Translations under genes and position numbers: made by a program
Assembly: GCA_037833965.1 (NCBI GenBank)
Contig: AP031357.1
Coordinates: 15,830,001-15,894,000, forward strand
Length of the DNA stretch: 64,000 bases
Origin: Marchantia polymorpha subsp. ruderalis
Lineage: Eukaryota > Streptophyta > Marchantiopsida > Marchantiales > Marchantiaceae
Direction of reading: 5' to 3'
In this document: positions 34,757 through 47,653 of the stretch, piece by piece
Layout of the letters: the number at the start of each line of letters is the position of its first letter
How positions within the stretch are numbered: the first letter of the stretch is position 1
Notes under the pieces: model-generated
Databases searched by the model: none
Seen by the model: the letters and a program-made list of their open reading frames with translations, nothing else
What the model was told of the DNA's origin: nothing

Positions 34757-37700
34757 GATGGTTTTATGGAATGACACAAGGTGAGAGTTTTAATTGATCC
34801 TTGAGCAACTGAGAATTTTCTATCAAGGAGTGTTGCTTTGAAGTTAGGTTTGATGTAGGACGTGAGTGAAGAAGTTGAATTGCCAAACGGTCAAACTGAA
34901 GTGATAGAAACACTACCACAGAGTGTAGAATTATCCATAGGTAGATACAAGGAGAGCATTGAATGGAGAGTAATTCGTTTAGCTCGATATTATGTCATCC
35001 TTGGAATGCCATGAATGGAACAATATAATCCGAAGGTAGATTGGAGAAGAAAAGTGATTACAAGTAGTGAATGGAAGATCTATGGAGATAGAATTAGATC
35101 TCAGAATAGGAATTTACCCCTCTTTGTGATGGGTACAGCATCCATTTCTAGAGATGATGTATGTTTCCTTGGACTTATAAGAGATATTGGGTCCACGGAC
35201 AAACCTTACATCCCGGAGTCCTTGAACGACATTTTTATGGAGTATAAAGATGTTTTTCCAGATGATCTACCTGCAGGATTACCACCAAAGAGGCGAGTAG
35301 ATCACAAGATTGAGGTTATACCTGGAAGTACACCAACTTGCAAAGCTCCATATCGTTTGGCTCCAAACGAATTGGAAGAATGCAAAGCTCAAGTGGAGGA
35401 GATGTTGAGCAAGGGATTCATTCAACCAAGTGTTTCACCTTATGGAGCTCCAGTACTCTTTGTGAAGAAGAAGGATGGATCCATGAGACTATGTATCGAT
35501 TATCGCGGGTTGAATCAGCAAACGGTGAAAAACAAATATCCATTACCTCGTATGGATGATTTGTTTGATCAACTTCAAGGAGCAAAGTACTTCACCAAGC
35601 TAGATTTGAGAAGCGGCTACAATCAAATTCGAATTGCAGATGAAGATGTTCACAAGACAACTTTTCGTACTAGGTATGGACACTTCGAGTATCTGGTGAT
35701 GCCTTTTGGTCTCACTAATGCACCAACTACATTCATGGGATTGATGAACGATATCTTTCGCCCTTATCTAGATAAATCTGTCATTGTTTTTCTAGATGAT
35801 ATATTGGTGTATAGCAAAACTGTGACTGATCATAGAAGTCATTTACGAGAGGTACTTCAAGTTTTAAGAGACAATCAATTGTATGCCAAAGCTTCAAAAT
35901 GTGAATTTGGCAAGTCAGAAGTAGATTACTTGGATCATAGAGTTACAACTACAGGAATCCAAGTGATGAGTGAGAAGATAGAGGCCATTCAGAAATGGAT
36001 AGCACCTGAGGATCAAACTCAATTGAAGAGTTTCTAGGGCTCACTGAATTCTATCGTAGATTTGTGAAAGGTTTTGCTCGACTTGCTTAGGCCTTGACTT
36101 CCATGTTAGGGAAAGGTCAAAAGTGGAGATGGGGAACAACTCAAGAGTTAGCTTTTCAAGCATTGAAAGATGCTTTGTTACACACACCTATTCTCAAGTG
36201 GTAGGATCCTAACCGTTCTATCAAGTTGGCCACTGACGCATCAGGTACAACAGTAGGTGGCATACTTCAACAAGAATGGAAGGATGGATGGCATCCAGTT
36301 GCTTTCTATTCTCAAAAGTTGGTGGCGGCGGAACAAAATTATCACACGACAGAACGGGAGGAGTTAGCCATCGTGTTGGTAACCAAACATTGGAAGCATT
36401 ACTTGGGTGATAAGGAGTTTGTGGTGGAGACTGATCATAAACCCTTGATTTATTTGAAAACTCAGAGAGATCTGTCCAAACGACAAATTCGATGGGCAGA
36501 GTGTTGTCAACGCTTCAACATGAAGATTGTGTACGTGGAGGAAAAGAAGCAACTTGAAGATGTTCTCACACGCATGCCTTGTTTGAATCATGTTGCAGAA
36601 GTGAAAATTCAGGCGGATTGGTGGAGCAAGATGTCACAAGCCACAAAGGAGGATGAAGAGATCACTCGGGCACTACAAACTGGAAAGGCAGAGAAATCTC
36701 GAGGTTTGGCGTTTTACAATCAGCGTATATGGATTCCACAAGATCACGATTTGCGCACAATGATTTTGGCAGAAAGTCATGATACAGCCATTGCAGGTCA
36801 TGTGGGAGTGGAGAAAACCGTGGAGAGTATACAACGAGTGTACTATTGGTCCAACATACGTGAGGATGTGGAGTCTTATGTTGGAAGTTGTGTTGCTTGT
36901 CAACAAAACAAGGCAAGTAATCAAAAACCAGCGGGTTTATTACAACTTCTTCCTATTCCCGAACAGCGGTGGGAACATGTCACCATGGATCTTGTATGTG
37001 AGTTACCAAATACTTTGTTAGGACATGATTCAGTGGTGGTTTTTGTGGACAAATTGAGCAAGATGATTCACATCAGGCCAACCACAAAAACAGTAACAGC
37101 TCCACAACTAGCTCAATTGTATCTAGATGCAGTTTTTGTGAATCATGGCTTAACCAAAGTGTTAATCACGGATAGAGGTACTCACTTCACTAGTTTATTT
37201 TGGAAAACTTTGTTTAGTTTTTTCAAAACAAAACTAGCAATGTCAACGGCCTATCACCCTCAAACTGATGGACAAACTGAGAGGGCAAATAGAACCATAG
37301 AGGATATGCTACGAGCATTCACATTAGAAGAGCAAGAAGAGTGGGATAACCTTTTGCCACTTGTGGAATTTGCATATAACAATTCTGTTAATGCATCCAC
37401 AAAAGTGTCTCCATTTTTTCTTATGTATGGAGCTCATCCTCTAACTCCTTCAAGTTTGATGAGACTTCCCAAAGGAGAGGAGTTTTTGACCAAAGTTGCA
37501 GCAGTCAACGAATTCGTGGAGCATATTCACCGAGTACTACATCAGGCCAAGGAGAAGTTGGTGATAGCTCAAAATCGGCAAAAGCAGCATGCCGATGCTC
37601 ATCGTAGAGAAGTGATTTTTGAGGTTGGTGATCATGTTTGGTTATCTAAAACGAATTTGTCTCTTGTAGTAACACCAAAGTTAAACTCTGGGTTCATTGG

Positions 37701-38067
37701 TCCATTTTTGGTTTTGAAGCGTGTTGGTGAAGTGTCATACAAGTTGGAACTTCCGTCACATATGAAAATACATCCAGTATTTCATGTGTCACGATTGCAA
37801 AAACATGTACCACGACCAAAACAATTCATCAACCAACCAGCACCACCTCATCTTCCAACCTTGATAGCAGATCATGAGGAGTTTGAGGTAGAAAAGATAC
37901 TCAAGAAACGTAGTCGAGGTCATAAATATCCCAAAGTAGAGTATTTGATTCAATGGAAAGGCTATCCATCGTATGAATCAACTTGGGAACCAGCTAAAAA
38001 TTTAGCAAATGCACCTTTGATAGTTCAAGAGTTTGAACGTATGTGCAACAAGGACGTTGCATCTTAA
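34757..38067 (+). pseudogene. Gypsy pol (PR-RT-RH-INT-chromodomain), defective
   Basis: The protease remnant near 34787-34815 has a stop where its catalytic D-(S/T)-G should be; further stops follow before 35015. Reverse transcriptase at 35015-36037 keeps the catalytic [10 protein letters not shown] one-base loss near 36036 shifts the frame, and two TAG codons follow before RNase H resumes by 36226 with TDAS and TDHKPL motifs. Integrase has the HHCC zinc region (ending CVACQQNK) and DDE core motifs (TMDLV, TDRGTHF, TDGQTERANR). A C-terminal chromodomain at about 37880-38030 (VEYLIQWKGYPSYESTWEP) marks it as a chromovirus. The frame from 36226 to the stop at 38065 is intact. Confidence 0.93.
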
Positions 38068-38077
38068 AAGGAGGGAG
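38066..38077 (+). other. Polypurine tract
   Basis: AAAAGGAGGGAG, just before the 3' LTR, is the expected plus-strand primer. It overlaps the last bases of the pol stop codon. Confidence 0.85.
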
Positions 38078-38080
38078 TTT

Positions 38081-38488
38081 TGCAACCATCTTTAGTTAGT
38101 TAGAACTAAAGTAGAGGTTACTCTTAATATTGATGTAGATACTTTAGTGTGCACTAGTCATAGCTGCCACGTCAGCGATCCACGCACTTGGTAGGTACAG
38201 AGTGAATGTGTTAGTTGACAGTGCCACGTCAGCAATCCGTGTGCTTGTAGGTAAGGATTGAGTGTGTTAGTTGGGTGCGCCACGTCAGCGATCCGTGTGC
38301 TTGTTAGGGTTATCCGCCACGTCATCTATCCACTAGGAGTGGGATGGATGGTGGTGATTAGATCTTATCACCTTGTACTTGTCGGTGAGAGCTATATAAG
38401 GGAGAGGAGAACCATTGTTGGTATCTCTCATCTTCAGAGTTTAAGTTTCTATCTTCGAGTGAACTTCTCTCTAAACCCTAGTGTTACA
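38081..38488 (+). repeat. 3' LTR of the Gypsy element (408 bp)
   Basis: Starts TGCAACCATC and ends GTGTTACA, about 97 percent like the 5' LTR by eye. It has the same four ACGT boxes and a TATATAAGG box, and lacks the 12-bp duplication. Confidence 0.95.
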
Positions 38489-38493
38489 CTATG
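38489..38493. repeat. Target site duplication CTATG (right copy)
   Basis: Matches 32443-32447 exactly. Confidence 0.95.
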
Positions 38494-41400
38494 CATCTAC
38501 TTCACTCCTTGATTTCCTCCTACTAGACGGTATCAAAAATTCTCCTTCATTGTGATAACAAAATTGTAACTTACAACAAGGTTGTAAGCGCTCTCGACGA
38601 GGTAAAATAGGAGATGTTGTCATTTTCTTGCCCATTTATTTTCAATACCGCACTTATTGTGATCCAAGGTTAGTCACATCCGACAGGTCTCAAAAATTTG
38701 CAATTTCAAATATTGGATTCAAGAGGGAGAAATCTGAAGCCCCTAAGCCAACCACCCAACACACCAATAACTTGATGTGTTGGTGATGTGGCAAGAATGA
38801 ATAGCCACATCAAGGACTATCGGATGAAAATCAGAGATACAAACTTACCTCTAATGGCGAATGTTGCGGAGCATCTTCTCTCCGAAGAGGAGTACATGTT
38901 TGTCAACGGTCTATGACGCCAGAGGTATGCACTCTATAGTTCATCAAAAGTCGTTGGTGACGTATGGATTTTGGATAGTGCTTCTTATCACATATTTTAC
39001 ATTAGAGAGTTTTTTATACTTTTTTAGGATCAAACGGTTTAATTTTTATGAGTAATGACCAACCTTGTAGAATTGAAGGTGTTGGATCTGTAACGATCCG
39101 CATGTTTGATGATGTCACCTGTACGCTGACCCACGTGAGGTTTATATCTAACATGAAAAGAACTTGATTTCTCTTGAATTGTTAGACTAACACGGCTTGG
39201 AGTGGAGCTATAGGCCGAGCATGTTAGATGTCAAATCGTGTGATAGGAAGATTATCCTTTGGCGATATAAGCACAATTATCTATACTTGTTAAAGGGCAT
39301 CACTATTTGTGGGAAAGTTAACTTTACCAGGTCTTGCGTGATATGTTTCATGTATGGCATGTCAGATTAGTCCATATGAGTGATAGGTACATGTATAATC
39401 TTGATGAGAAAAAAATGTTACCGGGTTTGGATAAAGTTGACTTGGCATTTTGTGAACATTGCATCATGGACAAACAACGCAGGCAAGCTTTTAAGTGTTG
39501 GAACTCATAGTTCCACGGAGATATAGGATTATGTACATAGTGACGTGTGGGACCTGTCTCTTGTTGCCTCATTGTTTAGAAACCTCTACTATGTATCTTT
39601 TATAGATGATTACTCCAGATATGTGTGGGTATATTTTCTTAGCCACAAGTTTAAGGTGTTTTCTAGCTTCAAAACTTGGCGCATACAAGTTGAGACTCAT
39701 ACTGGCCAGAGGGTGAAATATCTGCAATCAGATAATGTCGGCGAGTATACTTCTTAAGAACTTCAGAGGTTTTGTACAGTGAAGGGGATTACTCGCCATT
39801 TCACGACGATTTATACTCCACAACAACATGCTATAACTCACAGACTAAACATAACAGTGATGGAGAAGGTTTGGAGTATGCTAAGCGAATGCGGTTTACC
39901 AGGTGAATATGGACTGAAGTCGTCAACATTGCAATCTATTCGGTAAACATTTTCTCCTCTAGTGTAATCAATTTCTCCACACCGTTTCTCCACACTCTTT
40001 GGCATAAACGTATGACGGATTACAGTCGCTTGCAAATTTTTGGTTGTATAACTTATACTCTCACACCAAAGAAGCACAAGACTAAGTTAGATCCTATGTC
40101 TAAGAAATGTATTTTTCTTGAATATGCTAGTGAAGTGAAAGGTTACAGACTATGAGATCTAGTAGTCTTTAAGGTGATTGTTAGTAGGGATGTTTCTTTC
40201 AATGAGTTTGGAACAAGGAGTAGATCTAAGTCTTTCCATATTGACAAGAGGAAATATCTAGTCACGGATCTTGTTATGGGGAAATTAGATCATTTTGTCA
40301 CTAATGATTTGTCACAAGAAGGAGCACCAATGCATCAAGAATATGAGCTACAAGAGCAAATTATAGTTGATGAGCCTATTGCAACTGTATCAAACGATAG
40401 AGATCAAACGATAAAGATCAACCGGAAACGTCTACTATGAGATTGCATCATGCTATTAGAGCTCCTGAAAGGTTTGGTGTATGAGCCAAGTCATACATTC
40501 TCAAAGATCGTGACTTTGATGAAGACGATGAGGATGGTATGGCGTTGATCTTAGAAGAAGGTAACTTCTTTCAAGATCAAGCTTAAGCTCCGGTTAACAA
40601 GCTTGAGTGAAATGCTGCTATGGAGCTTGAGATGCAATCACTAATTGACTTGGGAGTTGGTTGAGCTTCCCAGAGATCAGACATTGATTGACTCCAAGTG
40701 GGTGTACAAGCTAAAAGACAATCCACCAGGAGACCAAGCGAGAATCTTCACAACTAGATTGGTGGCTAGAGACTAGATGAGTGTGGACTACAACAAAGAT
40801 TTCTCACATGTAGCAAAGTATGCTACAATATGTCTCGTATGTGCACAGGCCGCAATGTTCAGTCTTGTTATGGATCTGATGGATGTGGTTACAGCTTTTA
40901 TGGATACTTAGAGGATGAAATCTATATGAAACAACCGGTTGGCTTTAAGGTCAAAAGCTAAAAGAGGTTGGTTTGTAGATTGCTGGAATTATAATATGAA
41001 CTGAAGCAAGTTCCTAGGCAATAAAACACAAGATTAGACGAATTTATGAAGTCATAGGATTTTTTATGGAACGTATATGATCCTTGTGTCTACATAAAAA
41101 GGTGAATGATGAGACGTTTAAGCTCATCATTCTAGTACTCTATGTTGACAACATGTTCATCTTGGAGAAGAATGAGTAAGTTGAAGTTTGCATTTAAGAT
41201 GAAGGACATGGGGAGTCAAAAAGGATATTAAGCATAGAAATTCATAGGAATTTTGAACAAAAAAGTCTATGGTTAAGTCAAGGCAAATATGTTTGTTGTA
41301 TAGTTGATATGTTTAACATGGCTAGATTCAAATGAGTATGGACTCCTTTGGCAGCACATTTCAAACTCTCTAGAGTTCAATGTCCTGCTGATGTTGTGGA

Positions 41401-42092
41401 GAAAGGAAGAATGTCATGTGCTCCAAGCCGCATGCAGCCTCATGTATTTGATGATGAGCACTAGGCCGGATATTGATTTTGCAATGTGCAAAGTGAACAC
41501 ATACATGTCAATACTAGGAAAAGTTCACTTGGAACTAGTGAAATGGATTATGAGATATTTGAAGAATACTATGGATTATGACTTATTGTTTGATGGTTTA
41601 TTAGACAACGCCAAATCCTTGTTTGGCTACGTTGATGTTGACTACGGACCGATGCTAGATAAAAAAAGATCTACAATTAATTATATGTTTACACTTGGCG
41701 ATGAAAGCATTAATCGGAGGTCTATCTTGCAAAAATGCGTAGCTCAGTCAACAACAGAAGCTAAGTATGTGGCAGTAGCAGAAGGGGAAAAGTAAACTCT
41801 TTGATTGGATAACGTTATAGTGGAAATGTGATTGATGCATGACGTGATTAATCTTCATTTTGATAGCTAGAGTGCTTTACATTTGACTGCGAAGAAGATC
41901 ATGGAAAGCAAAGTGAATCACATTGACATTAGGTTTCACTTTATCAGACAAGCAATGTTTGATAAAACAATTAAGCTAGTCAAGATAGACAGTAAATCCA
42001 ATACAATTGATGCTTTGACCAAAGTTATTTCTTTGGAGAATTTCAGGCTACACAGTGCTACCATGCACGTTGTGCATGGGGAGCACATGTAG
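38494..42092 (+). pseudogene. Copia gag end and pol remnant (INT-RT-RNase H)
   Basis: Fragments in several frames. Integrase core at about 39530-39760 has SDVWDL, YYVSFIDDYSRYVWVYFL and LQSDNVGEYTS; the segment that should hold the catalytic Glu is changed (HAITHRLNIT). Near 40170 lies the post-integrase VIVSRDVSFNEFG motif. Reverse transcriptase traces at 40500-41150 include SKWVYKLKD and FSHVAK. The RNase H end at 41304-41795 has STRPDIDFAM and QSTTEAKYVAVAEGEK, and 41883-42092 encodes the tail (HIDIRFHFIR, DALTK). More than twenty stops or shifts; non-functional. Confidence 0.85.
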
Positions 42093-45000
42093 AATTTGCT
42101 AGCATAGTAATTTCAGTTATCTCTTCATATATTTACTTTATCATGTGATGACTACGGTTCGGTTCTAGTTAACTTTTGTGTAAAGAGTGAACTTGTATTA
42201 AGCTTTTTTCTAGAATTCTTCACGGAATAATTAAATAGTTTACGAGATCTCTAATACCTCTATGCTAGAAGGTTTTTGAGTAAAGAGTAGAACATCGTTT
42301 TGACAAATATCATGTTGATCATACTGTGGATACAACATTTTGGTTGATCGTGTGTATCTTAATGGAATGTCATAAATAGTTAAAATAATATGTATATTTT
42401 AATTTGATTATTTTGAAAATAACTTCTTGAGAAATCATATTGATGATGATATGAATTGAAGTTTTGAGTTCAATTGTGAAACCATAAATGAATTCACTTA
42501 GCAATATTATCAATATGTTTCAAATATTCAAAACTAACATATTTATTGCAAAATGAAGTTGAAAGTCCACATATACTTAGACTCAAAAGAATGTAGACTT
42601 TACTTGCTTGTAAGTTTGTTGGGTCTTTACAAATCTCACAATCTGCAGGGTAATCTCTTGAATAATTTAGTTATGTCTGGATTAATTTAGTTCATCTATG
42701 GAAAGAGAGTACTATCAAAGATTTGAGAGTATCATCCTTAGTAGATATTATGTTAAAATTTGTTCATTTTTCATCTGTAATGTACGCCATTTTTTCAGAA
42801 ATGTTTGTTGATGTTGTGGAAATTACTAGTTAAAAGTATACATCCAGTATTCTTATAGAGTTATTTAGGAAATTACCAGGGTTGGAAGATACACTTGCTC
42901 GTTACCTTCTACTAGTACACTTTCATTGTGGATAAGTACTCGCTAATCATTGCATCAAATAATTGTGATAATATTGTTTTGTGACTTTTTAATTTCTTTG
43001 ACATTCGTATTGGATTGTGTTTATACTTTTTATTTCTATACTGTAGTGTATACAGTGACATGAATTTAACATGCTTTAGTTGCGTTCAACTCCACGTGAT
43101 CCAATCAAGTTGAAACATTCTTTCCTTAGAATGTTTGTGGTAGAGCCTACTTTGAATGTGGATGGCGTTGGTCCAACCCAAGAATTGGATTTTGTACGTT
43201 TCAAACTTTCTTGGAAACTGTGTTCAACATCTGCTGCGAATGAATGATTCCATTTTCAAAGCTTTTTCCACTAGACGCGTGATGTCCAAGTTTGCGAATA
43301 ATATGTGTAACAAACTCGTAGAATATGGACTCTTTTGCAACTGGATGTGGGGATAGTTTTAAAACAGAAGAACATAAAGGTTCTTGTAACTTTCTTAAAA
43401 TTGTTGATCTCCAACAAGCTTTTTACGTTTAATATTCTTTGTCACTTCATTAACATGTTTTTTTCAAAGAAATGTAGTGTTAAAAAATATTCTCATTACA
43501 ACATACATGAAGATTGTTGTTAAATGATTTTGTTTTCATATCAAAAAATAGTAATATTTATTATATCAAATAATTGATTTTTATTCTCTAACCACTAAAA
43601 CATATATTTATACATAAATTAAGCATATATATATAATTAATTACGTCTTACATATACAAATGTTATCAGAACATATAATGCAGCCACATCAAACATCACG
43701 ATACAAAGATTATCAGACACACAAAAAAATGTATCAAAATAATTCTTTATCATGTACAAAATGCCCATAATGACATAAATTATCGAATTACTTGCAAGCC
43801 AATTTCTTTTTGTAACTCATAGTTTCTTGCAGTAGCTACTCCCTATTGAAACACATTCTACAAAGCTCAACATAAAAATCTTCAAAATTCAAATCCTTAA
43901 TAGTTCTATTGTGAACTTCTCATAACACTAACCCATTTCAACGGTCCTAACTTCACGATTGGTTCTAACTGTTGTATCTGATACTGCAACAGAATATACA
44001 TATAGAGTAAAATTGATTATTTCTATATATTATCCTGTTACATCAAAATCCTAACCGTTGAACTTTGCATATTACATGTCATGAGAGTGTGCCTAGTTCT
44101 TTTATCCTACGTGTGACACTCTAGGTTTTTTTTTCGTTCACATTTATAGTTAAACACACATTTTTTTGACAATACTAGAGTATTCAATTACTTTTTAACT
44201 TTGAAATCAACTAATCTTCAAAAGATTAAATCTTAGACTTCAAGCACTTTTTTGTATATTTCTTTCATCAACATTTAATTGAACTTGACCAATTTTGTCA
44301 AAATTCAATAGCAATTTTACGCATGAAAATCTGTTTTTTTAATTTTTAATTACAATTAAAATATAGAAATATCAAATATATCACAAGGACGTCAATCAAC
44401 TCCAGTTCTATATCTCTAGCACAATGTTCACTTCATAAACACCATTAACACCATGCAATGATCAGATCAGAACTACAATCATTAAAATCATGAAATTTGT
44501 CAAATCATTTGTGGAATTTGAAAACCTCATATCTCTCTTTAAAATCCACTTTCGATTTTTTTAATGATATATACTTTTATTTTTTGATCAAGACATAAAT
44601 GTCATCACTATTACATACAGAGGACCAAATAACAATAGATTAGTAAAAATCATTTTGTGACTCAAAGAATTAAGTTCACTACATTAGCTACTGTTCATTA
44701 TATTACAATTACTCTTCAAGGTTCAATTTCAAAAATCAAACACTATCCTCTGAATCTTGACTATTTTTTCAAAATTATCAAATTTATAGTAACATCAATA
44801 GCAAACGGCACTAATTGCAGAATGGATTTTAATTTCTTTTTTAAACTTTCAACTTCAGATCTAGCAATGAAGATGAAGATTACATGCATTATTTAATTAC
44901 TTAAATATCTGGTTTTTTGTTCTTTATTTGATGTTAATCAAAAATCAAAAAAAATTATATAATCAAAATAAATAAAATTTATATAAATTTTTTTATATAT

Positions 45001-45735
45001 TCAACAAAAAAAATTTCACATCCATATGTAGAAAAAAATATGACATCAAGAACATTTTCTATGCTCATAAAGCATTAATATAAGTTTAAAAAAACTATAT
45101 ATATTCAACATGTGACGTGCTGTTGACGCACAAATTCTAGTACATCATCTATGTCTTTTCCTTAATTTTGTCTTATTATGATTTTTCACAGTTATTTTAT
45201 TTGCCATTTTTATATATAATAGAAATAATCTAATTATTTTTATATTAAGCGTGTATTTTTTGAGCTGGATCTACACCTTTTTTGTTATCATTGTTAGAAG
45301 AATCATAAAGGGAGAACTATCTTTCACATGTATACAAGTTATGTGGATGAATCATTATATTTACATGTACTGCAGCGTAAACAAAATTTGGTTCATGACC
45401 ATACTTAGAATATCAAAATCGGTTATTAGACTCTTTGCTCGATAATGGAAACAAAGACAGCTCGATGGACAACATATTAGGAAAATTATACATGGTTCTT
45501 TGTACTTCTATGACTTGTCAATGCTCTTGCTCCAACATATGTTCCCGGTTAAATCATGCAGCAGAGCCTGCTCCTCTGCTTTCATCCTTGTCAGACTTGA
45601 TGGGCATTGGCAACCTTTCCGCTAACCTACATAGTTTTGAATGATGTATACATAAATGTTATGATGATGATATGATATGATATTAGTAACGTAGGGTGGA
45701 TAGTCAAAATCCTCTATCCCTTTCTGATTAAAGGC
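42093..45735. other. AT-rich intergenic DNA
   Basis: May include the decayed 3' LTR of the Copia element just after 42092, but I could not define it. Short frames such as 43156-43356 (ATG start, 66 aa) match nothing I know. Long AT-rich low-complexity runs lie at 43500-45250. Confidence 0.5.
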
Positions 45736-46154
45736 CAGACCTCCTTAAAAGTGGCATTTTCCACTTTTCGTTAACTGCGTCATCCCACATTTCTAAAAAG
45801 TGACATTTGTATTGAAAAACTGTTATGAAAGTCTTGAAACCATAAAAAATTTATTTTATTTCACGAGAATGTCGAGCAGGGTTGTGTTTGATATTGAATG
45901 ATCAGGTGATCATTCAATATCTGTCCACAATGGACTCAAAAATGATCTAGTATTATCTTTCCAATCATTTATAGCATACGGACGCCAAGGCGGTGTAATG
46001 TTGGGATGATTACATTCTTCGTAAAGCCGAATTAAGCATACAGCCGAAGCCAATTTTCGTCGTAAAACCGAAATTGCAGCCAAAGAATCCTTATACGAGA
46101 AAGCTTAATGTGGCAAAGGTGACATTAATAAAGTGCCACTTTAAATGAGGTCTG
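45736..46154. mobile_element. 419-bp TIR element (hAT-like MITE)
   Basis: The left end CAGACCTCCTTAAAAGTGGC at 45736 is matched in inverted orientation by the right end, which finishes GAGGTCTG at 46147-46154. The shared tip is CAGACCTC-TT-AAAGTGGCA. The CA start and partly matching flanks (TTAAAGGC versus CTCTAGGC) suggest a hAT-type 8-bp target site, poorly preserved. It has no coding capacity. Confidence 0.7.
45890..45921. repeat. Perfect 15-bp foldback inside the TIR element
   Basis: GATATTGAATGATCA at 45890-45904 pairs exactly with 45907-45921 across a 2-base spacer. Confidence 0.9.
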
Positions 46155-47061
46155 CTCTAGGCCCACTGATGCAAAGGTGCCCTACCACGTCGCAATGGGC
46201 GGGTCCGGTAGTAGATCATCTTTTCTCTAGACGTTCTTTGTCGAAAGCGCAGGTGTAGAGTACACACATCACACGATAACTTGATTGCTGACCTTCGCTT
46301 TTGGAGATGATTCCCATGTCCGCATGGGGTTTCTTATGGACAGTAATGGGCGCAATCCCTAGTCACCCTTTGCCGCTCACCTGCCGAGAGGTACTTCAAA
46401 GCTTAATGCATTCTTGGCCGCTGGTTTGCATGACATTCTCACATTCACTGGAACTAAAAGACAATTGCCGAAAAGTGGAACGGCTCCCTTTCGCATGCAG
46501 ATCAGGATCGCGCAGAAAGACTAGTGTGCCATGTTTAGCTTCGACTGCGAAGTTCGTGAGAGGTATGGTCAGATCTATCGAAGTCAGGCAAGAGAACATC
46601 GTGCACAATTCACAATTCACACTTGTCTTCACTGATTTTTCCAGTTTTCTCCTTTATTAGCTGGAAGGTATCAGTTTGCCAAGCGCAGCGCTGACTGTTC
46701 CAGGTAGGAACTAAACGATTTGTATCGAGTAGCAGCCAGCTGAGCACAAGCAGATGAAACCATCCATGATGCCCTTCTTTACGTCCGTTATATGACCTGT
46801 CTGCAAAGATTAGTCCTTCAATGGCAAGCTGTGAGAAGGTTGAGAATTTGCCAAAGAGTGCTGCTTTCATTGATGCCCGGCAAAGGTACTCTCACAGACA
46901 ACAATGACTGGGGGTAATTACGAGGGCTTCGATAGCCCGCAGACAGCAGAGCCGTCGTGACTCATCTATCTCGTAACATTTTTTTAGCCAGACTTTTGCA
47001 CTCCTTTACGAAACGCGCAGAATGTGCTCTGTGTTTTCCAAGTTTAGCGTGCTAATGGGAG

Positions 47062-47079
47062 GTGGCTCAATTGAGCCAC
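47062..47079. repeat. Perfect 18-bp palindrome
   Basis: GTGGCTCAATTGAGCCAC is its own reverse complement, with no spacer. Confidence 0.9.
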
Positions 47080-47622
47080 TTTAAATTCGTATGGGGCTCT
47101 TGGCTCAAAGTTTACAGTTGCTGAAAAGAAGGTTTCTGTTGCGAGATTAATGCTTTTCAACTCCAAAAGTGCCATACATATTCTCGAGAGGCCTCTCGGA
47201 ACTAACTTCGTACACCTTCAGCTGTTGTACAGCGTTCAGTTAGGCACACGATGACGGTGGACCTTTTCACCAATCTGTATTCTGATAGTTCTCCAGAAAT
47301 GATTGATTGTACTGCGACCATGCATTAGGCTCCTCCCTCGAATGCCCACTTACCACCGGAAGATTGTTCCTGTGGTGGTCTTTCATCGGATCACCGTCGG
47401 TTCTGAAGCAGCTCCAACAATAACAATCCCTCTGAAGTTCTCTGCGGAGAAGATGGATGTACACACAGTGAAGACGACGGGCTGTACATTGAACATCCAT
47501 CGAGTGAAATTCTCCAGGATATCTTCCCTGCTATCACAATGAGTGCCCCAGAAACTGACCTGCATCGGTTTACAGACAGTTCCCTACAAATCAGATTTGG
47601 CAGCACAAATTTCTCATTTGTA

Positions 47623-47653
47623 TTGAGATGCAGTTTTAAGAACTGCATCTCAA
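47623..47653. repeat. 13-bp foldback hairpin
   Basis: TTGAGATGCAGTT at 47623-47635 pairs exactly with AACTGCATCTCAA at 47641-47653; loop TTAAG. Pairing can extend with one bulge through TTTGT and ACAAA. Confidence 0.88.

Larger units (their letters stand above)
32448..38488 (+). mobile_element. Ty3/Gypsy chromovirus retrotransposon, complete but defective
   Basis: A 6041-bp element with two LTRs, a Met-tRNA primer site, gag, pol with integrase after RNase H, a chromodomain, a polypurine tract and a perfect 5-bp target duplication. LTRs differ by roughly a dozen substitutions plus one 12-bp tandem duplication, so insertion is fairly recent. Gag and pol carry stops and one frameshift, so this copy cannot encode its own proteins. 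It is inserted inside the gag region of an older Copia element. Confidence 0.96.
32003..42092 (+). mobile_element. Old, decayed Ty1/Copia retrotransposon, split by a Gypsy insertion
   Basis: Copia domains occur in order on the plus strand: gag-like DNA at about 32003-32442, then after the nested Gypsy element the rest of gag, integrase, reverse transcriptase and RNase H up to 42092. The integrase-before-RT order identifies Copia. Many stops and frameshifts show it is ancient. I could not identify its LTRs; the outer limits given are those of recognisable coding traces. Confidence 0.82.
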
